From Aedes albopictus (lineage: Eukaryota > Arthropoda > Insecta > Diptera > Culicidae): 64,000 bases of DNA. The notes under the pieces are model-generated. The model ran no database searches. It saw only the letters and a program-made list of their open reading frames with translations, and was not told where the DNA came from. This document shows positions 1 through 11,570 of this stretch, piece by piece. The first letter of the stretch is position 1. Each line of letters begins with the position of its first letter. Both the position numbers and the translations under genes were made by a program. The DNA lies in NCBI RefSeq assembly GCF_035046485.1, contig NC_085138.1, forward strand, positions 19,535,440-19,599,439. Reading direction: 5' to 3'.

Positions 1-1111
1 ACTTGTTCATCGATATCAAATCGGCGTATGATACAATCGATCGAGAACAGCTATGGCAGATTATGCACGAATACGGATTCCCGCATAAATTGATACGATT
101 GATCAAGGCGACGATGGATCGAGTGATGTGCGTAGTTCGAGTATCAGGAACACTCTCGAGTCCCTTCGAATCTCGCAAACGGTTACGGCAAGGTGAGGGT
201 CTTTCGTGCTTGCTGTTCAATATTGCGTTAGAAGGTGCAATAAAGAGAGCGGGGATAAACACGAGTGGAACGATTTTCACGAAGTCAGCTACTTGGCTTC
301 GCTGTTGATATTGATGTTAAAGCTCGCAAATTTGAGACGACGGCGGAAACGTACATCCGACTAAGGAGTGAAGTCAGGCGAATCGGATTAGTCATTAATG
401 TGTCGAAAACACAGTACATGATGGCAAAGGGCTCCAAGGAGGAATCTCCGCGCCCGCCACCCCGAATTTATATCGACGGTGATGAAATCGAGGCGGTTGA
501 AGAATTCGTGTACTTGGGCTCACTGGTCACCGCCGACAACGACACCAGCAGAGAAATTCAGATGCGCATTGTGGCAGGAAATCGTGCTTACTTTGGACTC
601 CGCAGAACTCTACGATCGAATAAAATTAGCCGTAACACGAAGTTAACCATCTACAAAACGCTGATTAGACCGGTCGTCCTCTATGGGCACGAAACATGGA
701 CCCTACGTGCAGAGGACCAACGCGCCCTTGGAGTTTTCGAACGGAAGGTGTTGCGTACCATCTACGGTGGAGTGCAGATGGAAGACGGGACTTGGAGAAG
801 GCGAATGAACCACGAGTTGCATCAGCTGCTGAGAGAACCAACCATCGTCCATACCGCGAAAATCGGGAGGCTACCTACGGTGGGCGGGCCACGTCATCAG
901 GATGTCGGATAGCAACCCGATTAAAATGGTTCTCGAGAGTCATCCGACCGGTACAAGAAAAGGTGGAGCGCAGCGAGCTAGGTGGGTCGATCAAGTGGAG
1001 GACGATTTGCGGACCTTACGCAGAGTGCGAAACTGGAGACAAACAGCCATGGACCGAGTGGAATGGAGACGGCTACTATGTACAGCAGAGGCTACCCCGG
1101 CCTTAGTCTGA
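1..1111 (+). pseudogene. Non-LTR retrotransposon reverse transcriptase fragment, RTE-like, 5' end cut by window edge
   Basis: Three open stretches in different frames (3-308, 265-912, 902-1111) read as one reverse transcriptase and C-terminal region. The first holds the FIDIKSAYDTIDRE and RQGEGLS blocks. The second continues through YLGSLVTADNDTS, LIRPVVLYGHETWTL and FERKVLRTIYGG. The third ends with RARWVDQVEDDLR and a tryptophan-rich tail. One frameshift lies near 270-290 and another near 870. The catalytic box expected as F/YADD reads FAVD at 298-309, so the first catalytic aspartate is lost. The order and the C-terminal W/R-rich end resemble RTE-clade LINEs of Aedes; this assignment is from memory of the family. 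A shorter copy of the same element lies at 3655-4110 on the other strand. It is not a host gene. Confidence 0.85.
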
Positions 1112-2127
1112 TCGGTAAGGTAAGTATGCCCACCCAATAGGATTGTTTGCAGCCAACATCAATTTGGTCCCACCATTGACAATGCATTTGAGTTCCCTGA
1201 ACAGGTACAAGGCACAAGATGCGGGAATCGAAATCGTGACGTCATCGCACCCTGGTGTGCGAAAGTCTACGCTTTATACAATTTTTCAAATTTTTGTTTG
1301 GACAAAAGTCTGAGATGCACAAAAAATGAGTCTTCGTAGTTTATGGACAGCGGCTAAACCCATTGTGCAGTGCACCGACGAAAGTCTACCACCATCCGCC
1401 ATCCATTAGCTTTGCGGTGCGGCGGCGTTGTTGGTGTGCGTGTTCATGACATTCCAAACTTCCGAAAGCTGAAAACCCATACGTCATCACAGTCAGTGCC
1501 TCAAAATTTCGGGAAGCGCGCGCTCTTTGCCGTAATCGAACTCATCCACGCACAGCCAGCGCCAGCTCTGAGCTCTGGACGATGAAGATGCGGGGTATAA
1601 AACTACATATACCAAAACAACCAACGTCGTCGAACGGAACGCGGACGGGGTCGACGATGAAGTGCGATGCGAAGCGAAGGAGGTGGCTGCGCGGAGATAA
1701 CGCGAGGAATTTTGAAAACGCGCGCGCTCTCGTTTGGTTCGAGAGTATTTTAAGATGCACTGCCACTGCTCTCTACCTGCTGAAAGTAAAGACGACAACA
1801 ACGCATTGTGCACTGTGCAGTGCCAGTGCAGATTGCATTCGGTTGCTGAATCAAGCGAGTGTGGGTAGAGAACCTACTTACTATCTACGCGGGAAGAAAG
1901 AGAAAGGTGTCTAAATAAGTGCGCGGCGCAAAACATGAATGCAGCTCAGCATGCAGCACCGCATGCATGCAAGAGCGACGAACGAAGAAAACAGACGCGA
2001 TCGCAGCAGCAGGTTCGACGACCTTTTTGCGCTGCTTTCGGATAGAGCGATAGGGAAAAGAGGAGCATCTTCTATATGATATTGGTATGATGGAATTTGC
2101 TGGATTATGCTAGTAGATCTAAAGGCT
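1112..2127. other. No gene recognised; fairly GC-rich, low-repeat stretch
   Basis: No protein family is recognisable in any frame. The ORFs at 1370-1585 and 1582-1914 have no motif I know. The stretch from about 1380 to 2060 is richer in CG than its surroundings and lacks the repeat families seen elsewhere. It includes the TATA-like site listed separately. It could be promoter and leader of an unseen gene or old repeat sequence. Confidence 0.4.
1596..1602 (+). promoter_or_regulatory. Possible TATA box
   Basis: TATAAAA preceded by CGGGG, inside a CG-richer stretch. No clear coding exon follows within the visible repeats, so this is only a candidate core promoter. Confidence 0.2.
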
Positions 2128-2402
2128 TCTTCTTGGCATAACGTCCCACCTGGGAGACAAAGCCTGCTTCTCAGCTAGTGTTCTATAAGCACTTCCACAC
2201 TTATTAACTAAAAGCTTCCTCTGTCAATGACCGTTTTGCATTTGTATATTGTGTGACAGGCGCAAAGATACTCTGTGCCCAAGGAAGAGAAGGAAATTTC
2301 CTTAACGAAAAGTTCCTGGACTAAACGAGAATCGAAACCGTTACTGTCAGTAAGATCTTGTAATATACCTGCGCGCTTACTGCTTCGGTTATATGGGCCC
2401 TT
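2128..2402 (-). mobile_element. tRNA-derived SINE, Feilai-like, diverged copy
   Basis: On the minus strand it starts with a GGGCCCATATAACC-type head and a decayed tRNA-like region. It continues through the body blocks GAAATTTCCTT and AGAGTATCTTTG and ends in GGGACGTTATGCCAAGAAG. The same body is better preserved at 43044-43311, where a 12-bp target duplication proves insertion. The tRNA promoter boxes in this copy are damaged. The name Feilai is from memory of the Aedes SINE. Confidence 0.7.
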
Positions 2403-2428
2403 ACTCTGCATACAACTTACACGTATTA

Positions 2429-2592
2429 GGCAGCATCCGTTTATTACGTAACGCTAAAATCAGCAATTTTTGACCCCCCTCCCCCCTCCGTAACGCTTTT
2501 TTGTATGAAAATCCTAAAAAAATTGTATGGACCGTAACGCTCGGTTATACTCCCCCTCCCCCTAGAGCGTTACGTAATTTGTGGACGGCGCC
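2429..2592. mobile_element. Short MITE, PIF/Harbinger-type
   Basis: 164-bp element flanked by the trinucleotide TTA (2426-2428 and 2593-2595). Its ends are imperfect inverted repeats, GGCAGCATCCGTTTATTACG on the left against the complement of CGTAATTTGTGGACGGCGCC on the right. Runs of C sit in the middle. A 3-bp TTA duplication plus GG-starting ends fit Harbinger MITEs. A relative with worn ends is at 20877-21040. Confidence 0.75.
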
Positions 2593-2595
2593 TTA

Positions 2596-3654
2596 CTATT
2601 CTTAATATACGTTGAATCTTGATAATCTTAGAACAATCGTTCAATTATGACAACACTTAATTTATATGATATGTCTCCTAATTCAAAGGAGCAATCTATA
2701 CAAACCACACAATTACTCTTCAAAACAAAAATCTTTGACCCCTTTTACCCGACTCACTCGATTAAGTAACAGCCGAATGAAATACGATCTCGGCAGTCAG
2801 TGTGACATCCCTGGAGGAGGTCATAACCTGCCAGGTAACCTGCTTCAAAAATCTCAGCATCTTCTCGTAAAATCGTCCTCATTTCTAAATTCTTCCGATC
2901 CCCTAGGCAACAAACAACTTTATCAAAAAAGGAACCACAACAGAAACAGAAGCCGGGAAAGTTGCTCTTCGCTCCGCGTGCGAAATGAAACATAAATCTT
3001 CAGAAGCGGCTTCGTCGGTCGGGTCCACAACACTACTAATTCTACCTAAGCTACACACCACCATCCACCGAATAGGCAGGCCGGCAGGCCTTGCCGGGAG
3101 CAAGAATGTGCACTGCTTGATAAATCACCGGTCGTTCATATTTTTTTCTTCCGATGTGAAAGAAACGACCCAACAAGTGGAAAAGACCGATTCTGGAGAC
3201 AAGGGAGACAAGGATACAGGATGGCTGCCTGTATTGGTAGATCTCTTCTTGAGAGGCGGGTACATGCTTCGTTCCGGGCTGGTGTCGAGTGTGTGACAAT
3301 TTATGGCACCGACGACGGGACCGGAGTAATAAATCAAATCAGGACTTTGGATTGGGGATTGCTTTCGGTCTGATAATAGATTCAGCTGAGTGAGTACGTA
3401 AGTCCCTGTCCCTGGCTGGGCTGGGGTTCTTTAAACGTCAAGGTCGTTTCAGTCGACGACCATCTGTTGCATTATTTATGATTCAATCAGTTCAACCTTC
3501 CTTAGTCTCTGAAAAAAAAAGTTACAAATAAGACCCTGGGGTCGTTTTTGACCCTCAAACTTTGGACAGCTCGCAAAAATCAGTACCTTGTCCGATTTTG
3601 GATCTCTTTGGCTCAAACGAAAGGGCACATGTCGCCACCAGAGAATTGAGACTA
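2596..3654. other. No gene recognised
   Basis: Only short overlapping ORFs on both strands (for example 2985-3296 and 3051-3299) with no recognisable domains. No repeat family of this window is evident. Nothing supports a gene here. Confidence 0.4.
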
Positions 3655-4110
3655 TTTTAGTCGGGTTGCTATCCGACATCCTGATGACGTCACCCGCCCA
3701 CCGTAGCCTCCCGATTTTCGCGATATGGACGATGGTTGGTTCTCTCAGCAGCTGATGCAACTCGTGGTTCATTCGCCTTCTCCAAATCCCGTCTTCCATC
3801 TGCATTCCGCCGTAGATGGTACGCAACACGTTCCGTTCGAAAACTCCAGGAGCGTGTTGGTCCTCTGCACGTAGGGTCCATGCTTCGTGCCCATAGAAGA
3901 CGACCGGTCTAATCAGCGTTTTGTAGATAGTTAACTTCGTGTGACGGCGAACTTTGTTCGATCGTAGAGTTCTGCGGAGTCCAAAGTAAGCTCGATTTCC
4001 TGCCACAATGCGTCTCTGAATTTCTCTGCTGGTGTCGTTGTCGGCGGTCATCAGTGAGCCCAAGTACACGAATTCTTTAACCGCCTCGATTTCAACACGT
4101 TCAAACATCT
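3655..4110 (-). pseudogene. RTE-like LINE fragment, C-terminal part of reverse transcriptase
   Basis: Reading the minus strand, the protein runs from EIEAVKEFVYLGSLMTADND through LIRPVVFYGHEAWTL and LRTIYGGMQMEDG to RMSDSNPTKIVS. It is then cut off in unrelated sequence. It is a close paralogue of the copy at 1-1111 and includes the RLRWAGDVIRMS stretch that the first copy has lost by frameshift. Both element ends are missing, so it is a dead fragment. Confidence 0.8.
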
Positions 4111-4697
4111 CTAGGTGTTCCACTAGAAATCCCTCTAGAGGAACATCTGTTTTCGAAGTTACAACGAAAAAATCTTCAGGAGTTCCTCAAGAAAATCCTC
4201 TACCAGTTTCTCTAGGAATTTCGTTATGAATTCTCCTAGGAGTACCACCAAATGTTTTATTTTTACTTTCATTGATTGTTTCTCTAGGAGATTGACTGGG
4301 AATCCCTATAGGAGTCCCTTCAGGAATTCCTGTCACTAGGAATTCTTCAACCAGAGATTTCCTTAGGTGTTACAGAAAGTATCTCTAATCGAACTTCTAC
4401 GATTAGAAATTCCAAAGAGAATTTCTCTAGGAGTTGCAGCGATTATTTCTCGAAGTTTCATCGGAAAATCCGGTAAGAATTTTACCGGGAATTCCACGGG
4501 GAATTCTTCTCGAAGTTGCACCGAAAATCTTTTCAAAAATTCCTCTAGTTCCAGAAAGAATTTCCCCAAAAATTCCTTAATGTCTCTATGTGTTCCACAG
4601 GGAAATTCTTTAGAAGTTCCATCGCAATTTTCCTTTAGAAGATACACTTAAAATGTCTAGAGATGTTCCGTCAGGAATTCTCGTGTAAGTTTGATTC
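4110..4697. repeat. Degenerate 12-bp minisatellite (GGAATTCC family)
   Basis: Repeated blocks of the type AGGAATTCCTC and its variants, with interruptions. This is a short, diverged member of the family best developed at 26090-31060. The ORFs at 4363-4651 on both strands are products of the repeat. Confidence 0.7.
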
Positions 4698-4707
4698 ACT
4701 AAGGGTT

Positions 4708-5141
4708 TTTTTTTTCCTAATCACTTAACCTAATTAACAGCTCTATTGTCCACTGGGGCACTACGTGAGCAATTTCAATTGACAGCTGCACTTACATTTT
4801 GTACAGCGCCTAGATTCTATTCTACTTTATCAAACTGGTTTGCCTTTCTGCTGCTTTCACTTTTTCTACTTTGTTCCTAGTAGAATGATGAGCACAAGGA
4901 TGATGATGGATGGCCGTTGTTCCTTTCCAGTCCGATTGGGGGTCCATTATGAGTAGCAGTTCGCCGATGTCCAGGTATCCGGGTCCGTTTGAGCCATGGG
5001 GGCTCAGAAGAGGGTCAGTGTCAGTTGCTCTCGGGGGAAAAGCAACTGACGAAAAATTGCAAGTGCCGGGGCTGGGAATCAAACCCATGACCATCCGCAT
5101 ATGAAGCGAACGTGTGACCAACTACGCCACGGGCCCCGACT
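4708..5141 (-). mobile_element. tRNA-derived SINE with 10-bp target duplication
   Basis: The direct repeat ACTAAGGGTT flanks it at 4698-4707 and 5142-5151. On the minus strand it begins GGGGCCCGTGGCGTAGTTGG, an A-box-like start. GGGTTTGATTCCC, a B-box-like stretch, follows about 40 bases later. A roughly 350-bp body then ends in an A-rich tail next to 4708. The layout (pol III promoter head, body, A tail, target duplication) is diagnostic of a SINE. The body differs from the Feilai-like SINEs at 2128 and 43044, so it is a separate family or subfamily. Confidence 0.9.
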
Positions 5142-5151
5142 ACTAAGGGTT

Positions 5152-5530
5152 CTTCTCGTAGTTCTAACGTATAATCATGTAGGAGTTCGAGGAAATTCAT
5201 AACAGGAGTAACGCCAAGAATACTTGTGGGAATTTAGTTGAAATTTTGTTTCAAACTACCATCGAAAAATCCTCTAGGATTTCTACCGGAAAATCCTCTG
5301 GCAGCTTAACCAAGAATTCCTTTAGTAGATCCTGATAGAATTTATCTAACAGTTTCGCCGATTAATCTTCTAGAAGTTCGTCCGGAGTACAACTGGAAGA
5401 TCCACTCTAATGTCTCTAAGATTTACACCGTAAATTCGTTTAGAAGTTTAATCGGAAATACTGCTGGGAGCTCTAGCAGAAAGTCTTCCAGGAAGTTTCG
5501 CAGTGAATACCTGTGGAATAGTCTGCGGCT
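5152..5530. repeat. Degenerate 12-bp minisatellite
   Basis: Loose repetition of TCCTCTAG and GGAATTTC-like blocks at 12-bp-related spacing. Continues the block at 4110-4697 across the SINE insertion, so the SINE landed inside the array. Confidence 0.55.
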
Positions 5531-5534
5531 TATT

Positions 5535-6890
5535 TTTTAAAAGTTGTTGAAACCTGGAATTCGTAAGCTCTTCTGGATTCAATTGACATAAATAGGGAAA
5601 CCTCTGAGTTTGAGCCAATAACATTGAGATTTAGAGGTGGCGCAATCGCTTCAAAGTTGAATTTTCGAGTAATAAAAAGGTGTTTTCACTTCAAGTGCAA
5701 TTCTCAATTTTTAACCGATTTCCATTTTATTTTTATGAATTTCTAACAAATTGAATTTCGAATAAACTCGTAAAACATTTTTTTTTTCCAAAGTCACGCA
5801 AAACATGAGTTTTTAAATATCTATTTTTTTCTTCTTTTTACAACAAAAAAAATTAGCTTTAGAGTCCGATAACTTTTCAACCGGTTGACCAATTTCAAAT
5901 CTTTTAGCTTGCTTTTGTAGATATTTTTGTTTTTTTTTTGTTTTTATTAATGTGTATTTTAATTTAGAGCTAATTCTACACTTCGATATTTCTGTTGCCT
6001 ATCTTTGTCCTAAACAAACTATTCATCAAAGTAGTCATTTTTATGATACTTTTCACCAAAAACTGCCAAAACATGATTTTTTTTCATGCAAAAAATTGAG
6101 TTTTTGACGATTATTTGCAATTTCTCACTCCAAACCAGATACTTAGCATCATATTTAGGGATAAGGAACACATTGGAGGATTTTTTTTTCAATTTCTTTT
6201 TCCTCGAAAATATTTTTAGATTCAGAACACTCCAAAAACTGAAGTTTAAGGCTTCCATATGATTATTTAGCAGAAATGTTTCGCTTTTAGCCCGAAACTA
6301 AGCATGAAAACAATTAAAGTTTTGCCAAAATTCTTATTTTTCCAATAAAATATGTGTTTTTGAACGGTTTTTGGTATTTATCCATTTTGAAACAATTTTG
6401 TAAAGGTACAGTTTATTCACAGCTTTCTTAGGCAACGAAAATATCTACAAAAACAAGCTCAAAAATTTAAATTGGTTAAACGATTAAAAAGTTATAGGAG
6501 TCTAAAATAAAAAAAAAATGTTAAAAGAAGAAAAAAATAAATTGGATCTTAAAAAACTCATATTTTGCGTGACTTTTAATATTCTACGAGTTTATTTAAA
6601 AATTAATTTGTTAGAAATTCATAAAAAAAAGATTGAAAATCGATTGAAATTGAGAAAGTGATGGCACTTGAAGTGAAAACATCTTTTTATTACTCGAAAA
6701 TTCAACTTTGGCACAAATGTCCCAAATGGAGGATAAAGTGCCTCTGGAGCCGGCCTTCTGATTTTAAGCGATTGCGCGTCCTCTAAATCTCAATAATTTT
6801 GGCTAAAACTCAGAGGTTTCTCTTTTTGTGTCATTTGAATCCAGAAGAGCACGTATTCCAGGTCTCATAAAGATTTTGAAAAATACATAT
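5535..6890. mobile_element. Foldback element with arms of about 400 bp
   Basis: The left arm (about 5535-5960) is repeated in inverted form on the right (about 6430-6890). For example, GAATTTTCGAGTAATAAAAA near 5660 matches the complement of TTTTTATTACTCGAAAATTC near 6685. The flanks ATAAATAGGGAAACCTCTGA and TCAGAGGTTTCTC pair as well. The roughly 470-bp centre is AT-rich and non-coding. The right arm carries an extra segment of about 50 bp near 6715-6770 that the left lacks. No transposase was seen. Confidence 0.75.
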
Positions 6891-6897
6891 TAAATAC

Positions 6898-7212
6898 TAG
6901 CTATCCCGGCAAACGTTGTCTTGCCAAGCTGTGGTGGTTTGACAACTGTAGAGTTCATAACGTCACCGCACTCTAGATTGGTTTCATTTCGATCATGTTG
7001 ATTTCCTTCCCAGCTCATAAAAATCAGTAATTTACCAATTTTCTTACTTTTATAGTTGATTGTCGTAACTTTTTGCACATATAAACACAGTCAACACGAA
7101 TACGAACCGAACTGTGCAAGAGTCAAGCTGATCGGTTCATCCGTTCTTGAGTTTTGTTGCCTCAAAGAAACTTCAAACTTATTTTTATATATATAGATAG
7201 ATAGATAGATTC
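6898..7212. repeat. Interspersed repeat ending in (ATAG)n
   Basis: It starts CTATCCCGGCAAACGTTGTC, contains GATCGGTTCATCCGTTCTTG, and ends in TATATATATAGATAGATAGA. The layout is like a retroelement 3' end with a simple-repeat tail. I do not recognise the family with certainty. Confidence 0.45.
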
Positions 7213-7861
7213 AAAAAAGAGGGGGCTTTCGGTGACTTTCTTGTACAACTGGTCTAGCGGCACAAGTTTTTTATATACCATATTCTCAGGTTGAGCTTCT
7301 AAAATGAGCTGGATGTGGTTCTATTTAGATGTGTCGAAATGGCATTTTCAGCACTGGTAGGTACACCCCAAAGAATTTCACCGGAAAATCCTCTAGGACC
7401 TCCACTAAAAAATCTTCCAGAAGTCCCAACAAGAATGTCTATGGGCGCTCTACATGGAATTCATCTAGGACTTTCAACCGAGTTTTGCCTTTCTCGTACA
7501 CCGAAGTGTACTGAAAGGATATATGTTCACTTAAAAAACGAATTTCTGATAGATGGCTCGGAGGTTCAAGTCACATATACCAATCAACTCAGTTCAACGA
7601 ATTGAGATGATGTCTGTATGTGTGTATGTATGTATGTATTAGACTGGGTCAACGAAGTCGATTTTTTGGAACAAAGCTTTTTCGATTCCTTTTAGCGTCC
7701 AAAACAACTGTGCAAAATTTTGGAGCGATTGGTTGCGTCCCCGTATTCCGCATTGCGATTGAAATTGGTATGGAATTTAGTATGGGAAAACGTGCTTTTT
7801 TCTTGGCTTTTTTGCATTTTTCTCCTAAATTGATTTTTTTTTTGTCTAAAACGATCTAACT

Positions 7862-8134
7862 AATGACGTTGAAGTATAGCCTAGGATATACCGAAAAACT
7901 TTGCCGAGGACCGCAAAGTAATCCAACACATGTAAAAAAAAGTTATAACGTAAAAGTTGTCCGGTGGTGCTTAACATTTAACATGTAAAGGGATAACATC
8001 AATACCTAATAAAATTTCAATTTTTGACCTAGAATACCAAGCAAATAACTTTCTTGGCAAGCGTCGGATGACTTAACGGTTTTCGGCAAAGTTTTTCGGC
8101 ATATGCTAGGCTATACTTCAACGTCATTAGTTAC
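7862..8134. repeat. Inverted repeat inside the foldback arm
   Basis: ATGACGTTGAAGTATAGCCT at the left and AGGCTATACTTCAACGTCAT at the right, then GAAAAACTTTGCCG inside. About 45-50 bp of each arm pair with few mismatches around a 170-bp spacer. Confidence 0.75.
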
Positions 8135-8939
8135 ATAGTACAGGTATACCTCGATTTAGTGGACATTTCTATTTTTGAAATGTCTATAAAATCGAATTTT
8201 ACATAAAATCGAAGCAAATTTTTTTTATTTTTTTTTATTTAAATTGTATACCAAAATGTACCAAAACATATGAATACTGCATGAAAATTGAATTTTCGAT
8301 CAAAGGCTCGAAGTTTTTGGTATATATTAGTAATTCTCGCTAAATAACTAATGAACCACTACTATCTGTATCTTTTGTCGCCAAAACTATGTATGGTTCA
8401 TTCAAAAGCCAATATTTTGAGCAATGGATACAATAACGTTATTTGCATAAATGTCCCAAAAAAAAAACAAATAAAATCAGTAATTCATTCAGGGATTCCT
8501 TTGAAAATGTCTTTGAAGATTTATTTACCCTGAAATATCTTTACGAATTGCTTCATAAATTGTTCCAGGGATTCCATCGGAAATTCTTCAAGGGGTTCCT
8601 TCGGAAATTAAGGGATTCGTGACAAGCCAAAACCCTTCGGCAGAAACAACGTCGGGAGACTAGAAAACAATTCGTTCTTGACTTAAAGATTGAGAAAGCC
8701 ACCCAAAACATCGATCAAACATCCAGTCGAAGCCCTCATAAAACTCATAACACTTGATAGAGTGTGGCTATTGGATGTGCTGTATTTGCCGAACGATTTT
8801 TCTGTATGAGTAGTTTAGATTTGTGCCGTTATCTGCTCGGTCGCCTTTTCTTACAATTCTGATGTGTAAATAAAACTTCCAACTTTGTAACGACGGTCTC
8901 CGATTACAACATCCTACATTAAATCATTATGTTACAGAA

Positions 8940-10990
8940 TATTACAGAATATCTTCCATGTGTTCCTCCAGAAGAGTTACAAAGAATTATTTACCGAAAT
9001 TTTGCAAGAAATGCTTCATCAATTCCTCCGTGACTTTTCACAAACCATTTCAGAGATTGTTTGAGAAATTTGCCCAGGGATTTCCCAGAAATTCCTCAAG
9101 TTATTTATTCATGAATTTCCCTAGGCATTCGTTTGAAAAATCCTTAGGAGTTATCTTTAAAAAATCTACCAAAAATTTCTTCAGGGTTTTTTTAAGTCTT
9201 TCCATTTTTGTTTTCGGAAACTTGTCCGAGGATTCGGCCAAAAAATCCTTCACGGATTCTTTTAAAAAACCTTCCATGGATTCATTCAGAAATTTTCTAC
9301 AGAGATTTGTTTATAAATTCCTTCTATTCTTTAAATTTCACAAAGAATTCATTCAAAGCATTTTTCATCATTTACTTCTGAAATTTTTCCACTTTTTCCA
9401 TTAACTTATCCATGAAATTGAGTAGGAATTCATCTAAGGATTCTTACAACAATGCATTCAGAGATTCCTTCAGAAATTCCACCAGGGATTTCTCCACAAG
9501 TATTAGAAACAGTTGTGTATGATTTTTGTAGAAATTTCCCTAGGGATTTCTCCAGAAAATCTTTTAGAGATTTACCTTTTTCGAGACTTTTTAGATTTTT
9601 TTTCCGAAAAATCATTCGGAAATTCCTTGAATCTGAATTTCCGTCAGAAAAAATGTGAAATCCATTCGGGAATTTTCTACAGGGATTCCTGTAGAAACTA
9701 CTCAAGGGGGTTCTTCACAAATTTTTCGAAGGGTTCTTTCAGAAAATCTCCATAGGCTTTAATAATAAATTCAACAAATTTCTACAAGAATTTCTTTGAA
9801 AAAACTTCCACCAATTATTCTTTCATGAACCATTGCTGAAATCCATCCTAGGATTCATTTAAAAAATCGTTCACGAGTGCCTGAAAAAATCTTAAAGCAA
9901 TTCTTAAGGAAATTCAGTTAGAATTGTTTCACGATATCTTCCAGGGAATCCTTTAGACTTTAGTTTCTCCAAGATCTCCTTAAGAAACACTTGTACGGAC
10001 AGCTTTCAGAAATGTTGCATGGATTCGAAAAATCTTGCATATGTTGTTCCACAAATTCATCTACGAATTTCTTCTGATTTCTCCAGATTCCTCCAGATTT
10101 TTTTCAAAGCATTCATCTAGAAAACCTTCCATGAACTTTCTCAAAAATACTTCATAAACTTTTTTTTTGAATTTGATTTGCGGATGTATTGAGTATCAGA
10201 AGGCCAAAACTCCTTCTTTTTTTCTCAGATGCTTTCTAAAGAACACCTCCATGGATCTCCAAGGATTGCTTTAAGAATTCTACAAGAGATTGTTGAGGAA
10301 ATTCCCAAAATTTCTTCACGTATCTTTAGATATTCCTTCAAGACATTTCTCTTCCGGAAATTGCTCCAAGGATAGAGACGAACCAGCCAAGGGCTGAAAG
10401 TCTCTCAAATAAAGATAAATCAAATCAATGCTCCCAGGATTTCTTAAGAAAGTCTTAGGAAATCCTCCAAGGATTACTTCAGATTTTTTTCTACAGATTT
10501 TGCAGACTTCTACAGAGGATTTCTATGGAAAAGCTGGAAGACATTCTTGCAGAGATTCCTGCAGAAATTGACACAGAGATTTCATCAGAGATTTTATTCA
10601 GAAATGTATTTTCTCAGAAATTCCTCCATGCGTACCTCTAAGGATTTCTCTATGGATTCCTCCATGAGTTCATTAAAAAATGTTTAGGAATTTTATTTGG
10701 GGATTTCTCCAGGCTTTTCTTTCAAAAATATCTACATCTTTTTGTATGTATTCCACTAGGAGTTTCCAGGTATTCCTTCCAGTATTTCTTCAGAAAATGC
10801 ATCTATGGATTCTTAAAATATTCATTTTTTTAGAAATTCTTTCAAGCTACCTTTTTTTTAAATTTCTTATGAAATTTGCTTAGCGATGCTTTCGGAAATA
10901 TCTTTAGAGACTTCTTTAATATTACTGGAATTACTTCAGAAATTTCGGCAGGGATTTCTCCAAAAGTTGTTCCATGCATCCGCCAGCAAT
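8940..10990 (+). repeat. Degenerate 12-bp minisatellite array
   Basis: Long run of GGAATTCCTTC/AGAAATTCCTC-type units with 12-bp spacing and many substitutions, interrupted at 10374-10428. Short ORFs such as 8958-9404, 9430-9755 and 10680-11119 are rich in F, S, N, R and K because of the repeat. They should not be treated as genes. Confidence 0.75.
10374..10428 (+). mobile_element. 55-bp LINE 3'-tail insertion
   Basis: AGAGACGAACCAGCCAAGGG followed by CTGAAAGTCTCT, AATAAA and an ATCAAATCAAT tail. It is flanked by near-identical TGCTCC(A/C)AGGAT (10362-10373, 10429-10440). The same module is at 37891-37949 and 61795-61852. It is the extreme 3' end of an otherwise absent LINE. Confidence 0.75.
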
Positions 10991-11570
10991 ATTGTTATTG
11001 CTAAGGGATCTGTAAAACCTATCCCCAGAGATTCACCCCATATACTCCGCTTATCGTCATCATCGACAAAGCCCGATATATTTATAAAACAAAATAAGAG
11101 GGCAGAAAGGGAAGTTTGAGATTAATGTAAATATATAAAACTAAGTATGTCATGAGGTATACTTTGGCGCTAATATGGGTACTCCACAAAACAACTTATT
11201 GATATGAAGTGCTCCGCGTGTCAAAAGGCTGAAAACCCCTGCATTATAAGTCACCATGATATAAACTGCAAGTTTTAATCTGATTGAATAATAAAAATTT
11301 TACCATTTAAAAAAATGTACATAAAATCGAGGTAAAATGTACATAAAATCGACGTACATAAAATCGAGGGACTATATAATCGAGGGTCCACTAAATCGAG
11401 GTATACCTGTATTAGACAAAAGAATTCAACTTCTGAGTAAAATGCCAAAAAATACGTTTTCTCATACTAACTTCCATACAAATTTCAATCGCAATGCGGA
11501 ATACAGATACGCAACGTTTCCAAATTTTGCACAGTTGTTTTGGATGCTGTGGGTCGTCGACCCACTGTAG

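Larger units (their letters stand above)
8141..11409. mobile_element. Non-autonomous pogo/Tigger-like element with perfect 24-bp inverted ends
   Basis: The ends match perfectly over 24 bp (starting CAGGTATACCTCGATTTAGT). They are flanked by TA at 8139-8140 and 11410-11411. Several subterminal copies of ACATAAAATCGAGG lie next to the right end, and a diverged set lies at the left. TA duplication and CAGGTATACCTCG-type ends are typical of pogo/Tigger elements. No transposase is present. Most of the interior (about 8480-10990) is a 12-bp minisatellite, which also contains a tiny LINE tail at 10374-10428. Confidence 0.85.

Noticed and set aside
1582..1914. 110-codon ORF after the TATA-like site
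   Set aside because: No recognisable domain, and an equally long ORF runs antisense (1493-1813). The TATA lies inside the ORF start, so it cannot drive it as a normal leader.
4822..5104. Two overlapping ORFs on opposite strands
   Set aside because: Both lie within the SINE at 4708-5141, whose target duplication and pol III head explain the sequence.
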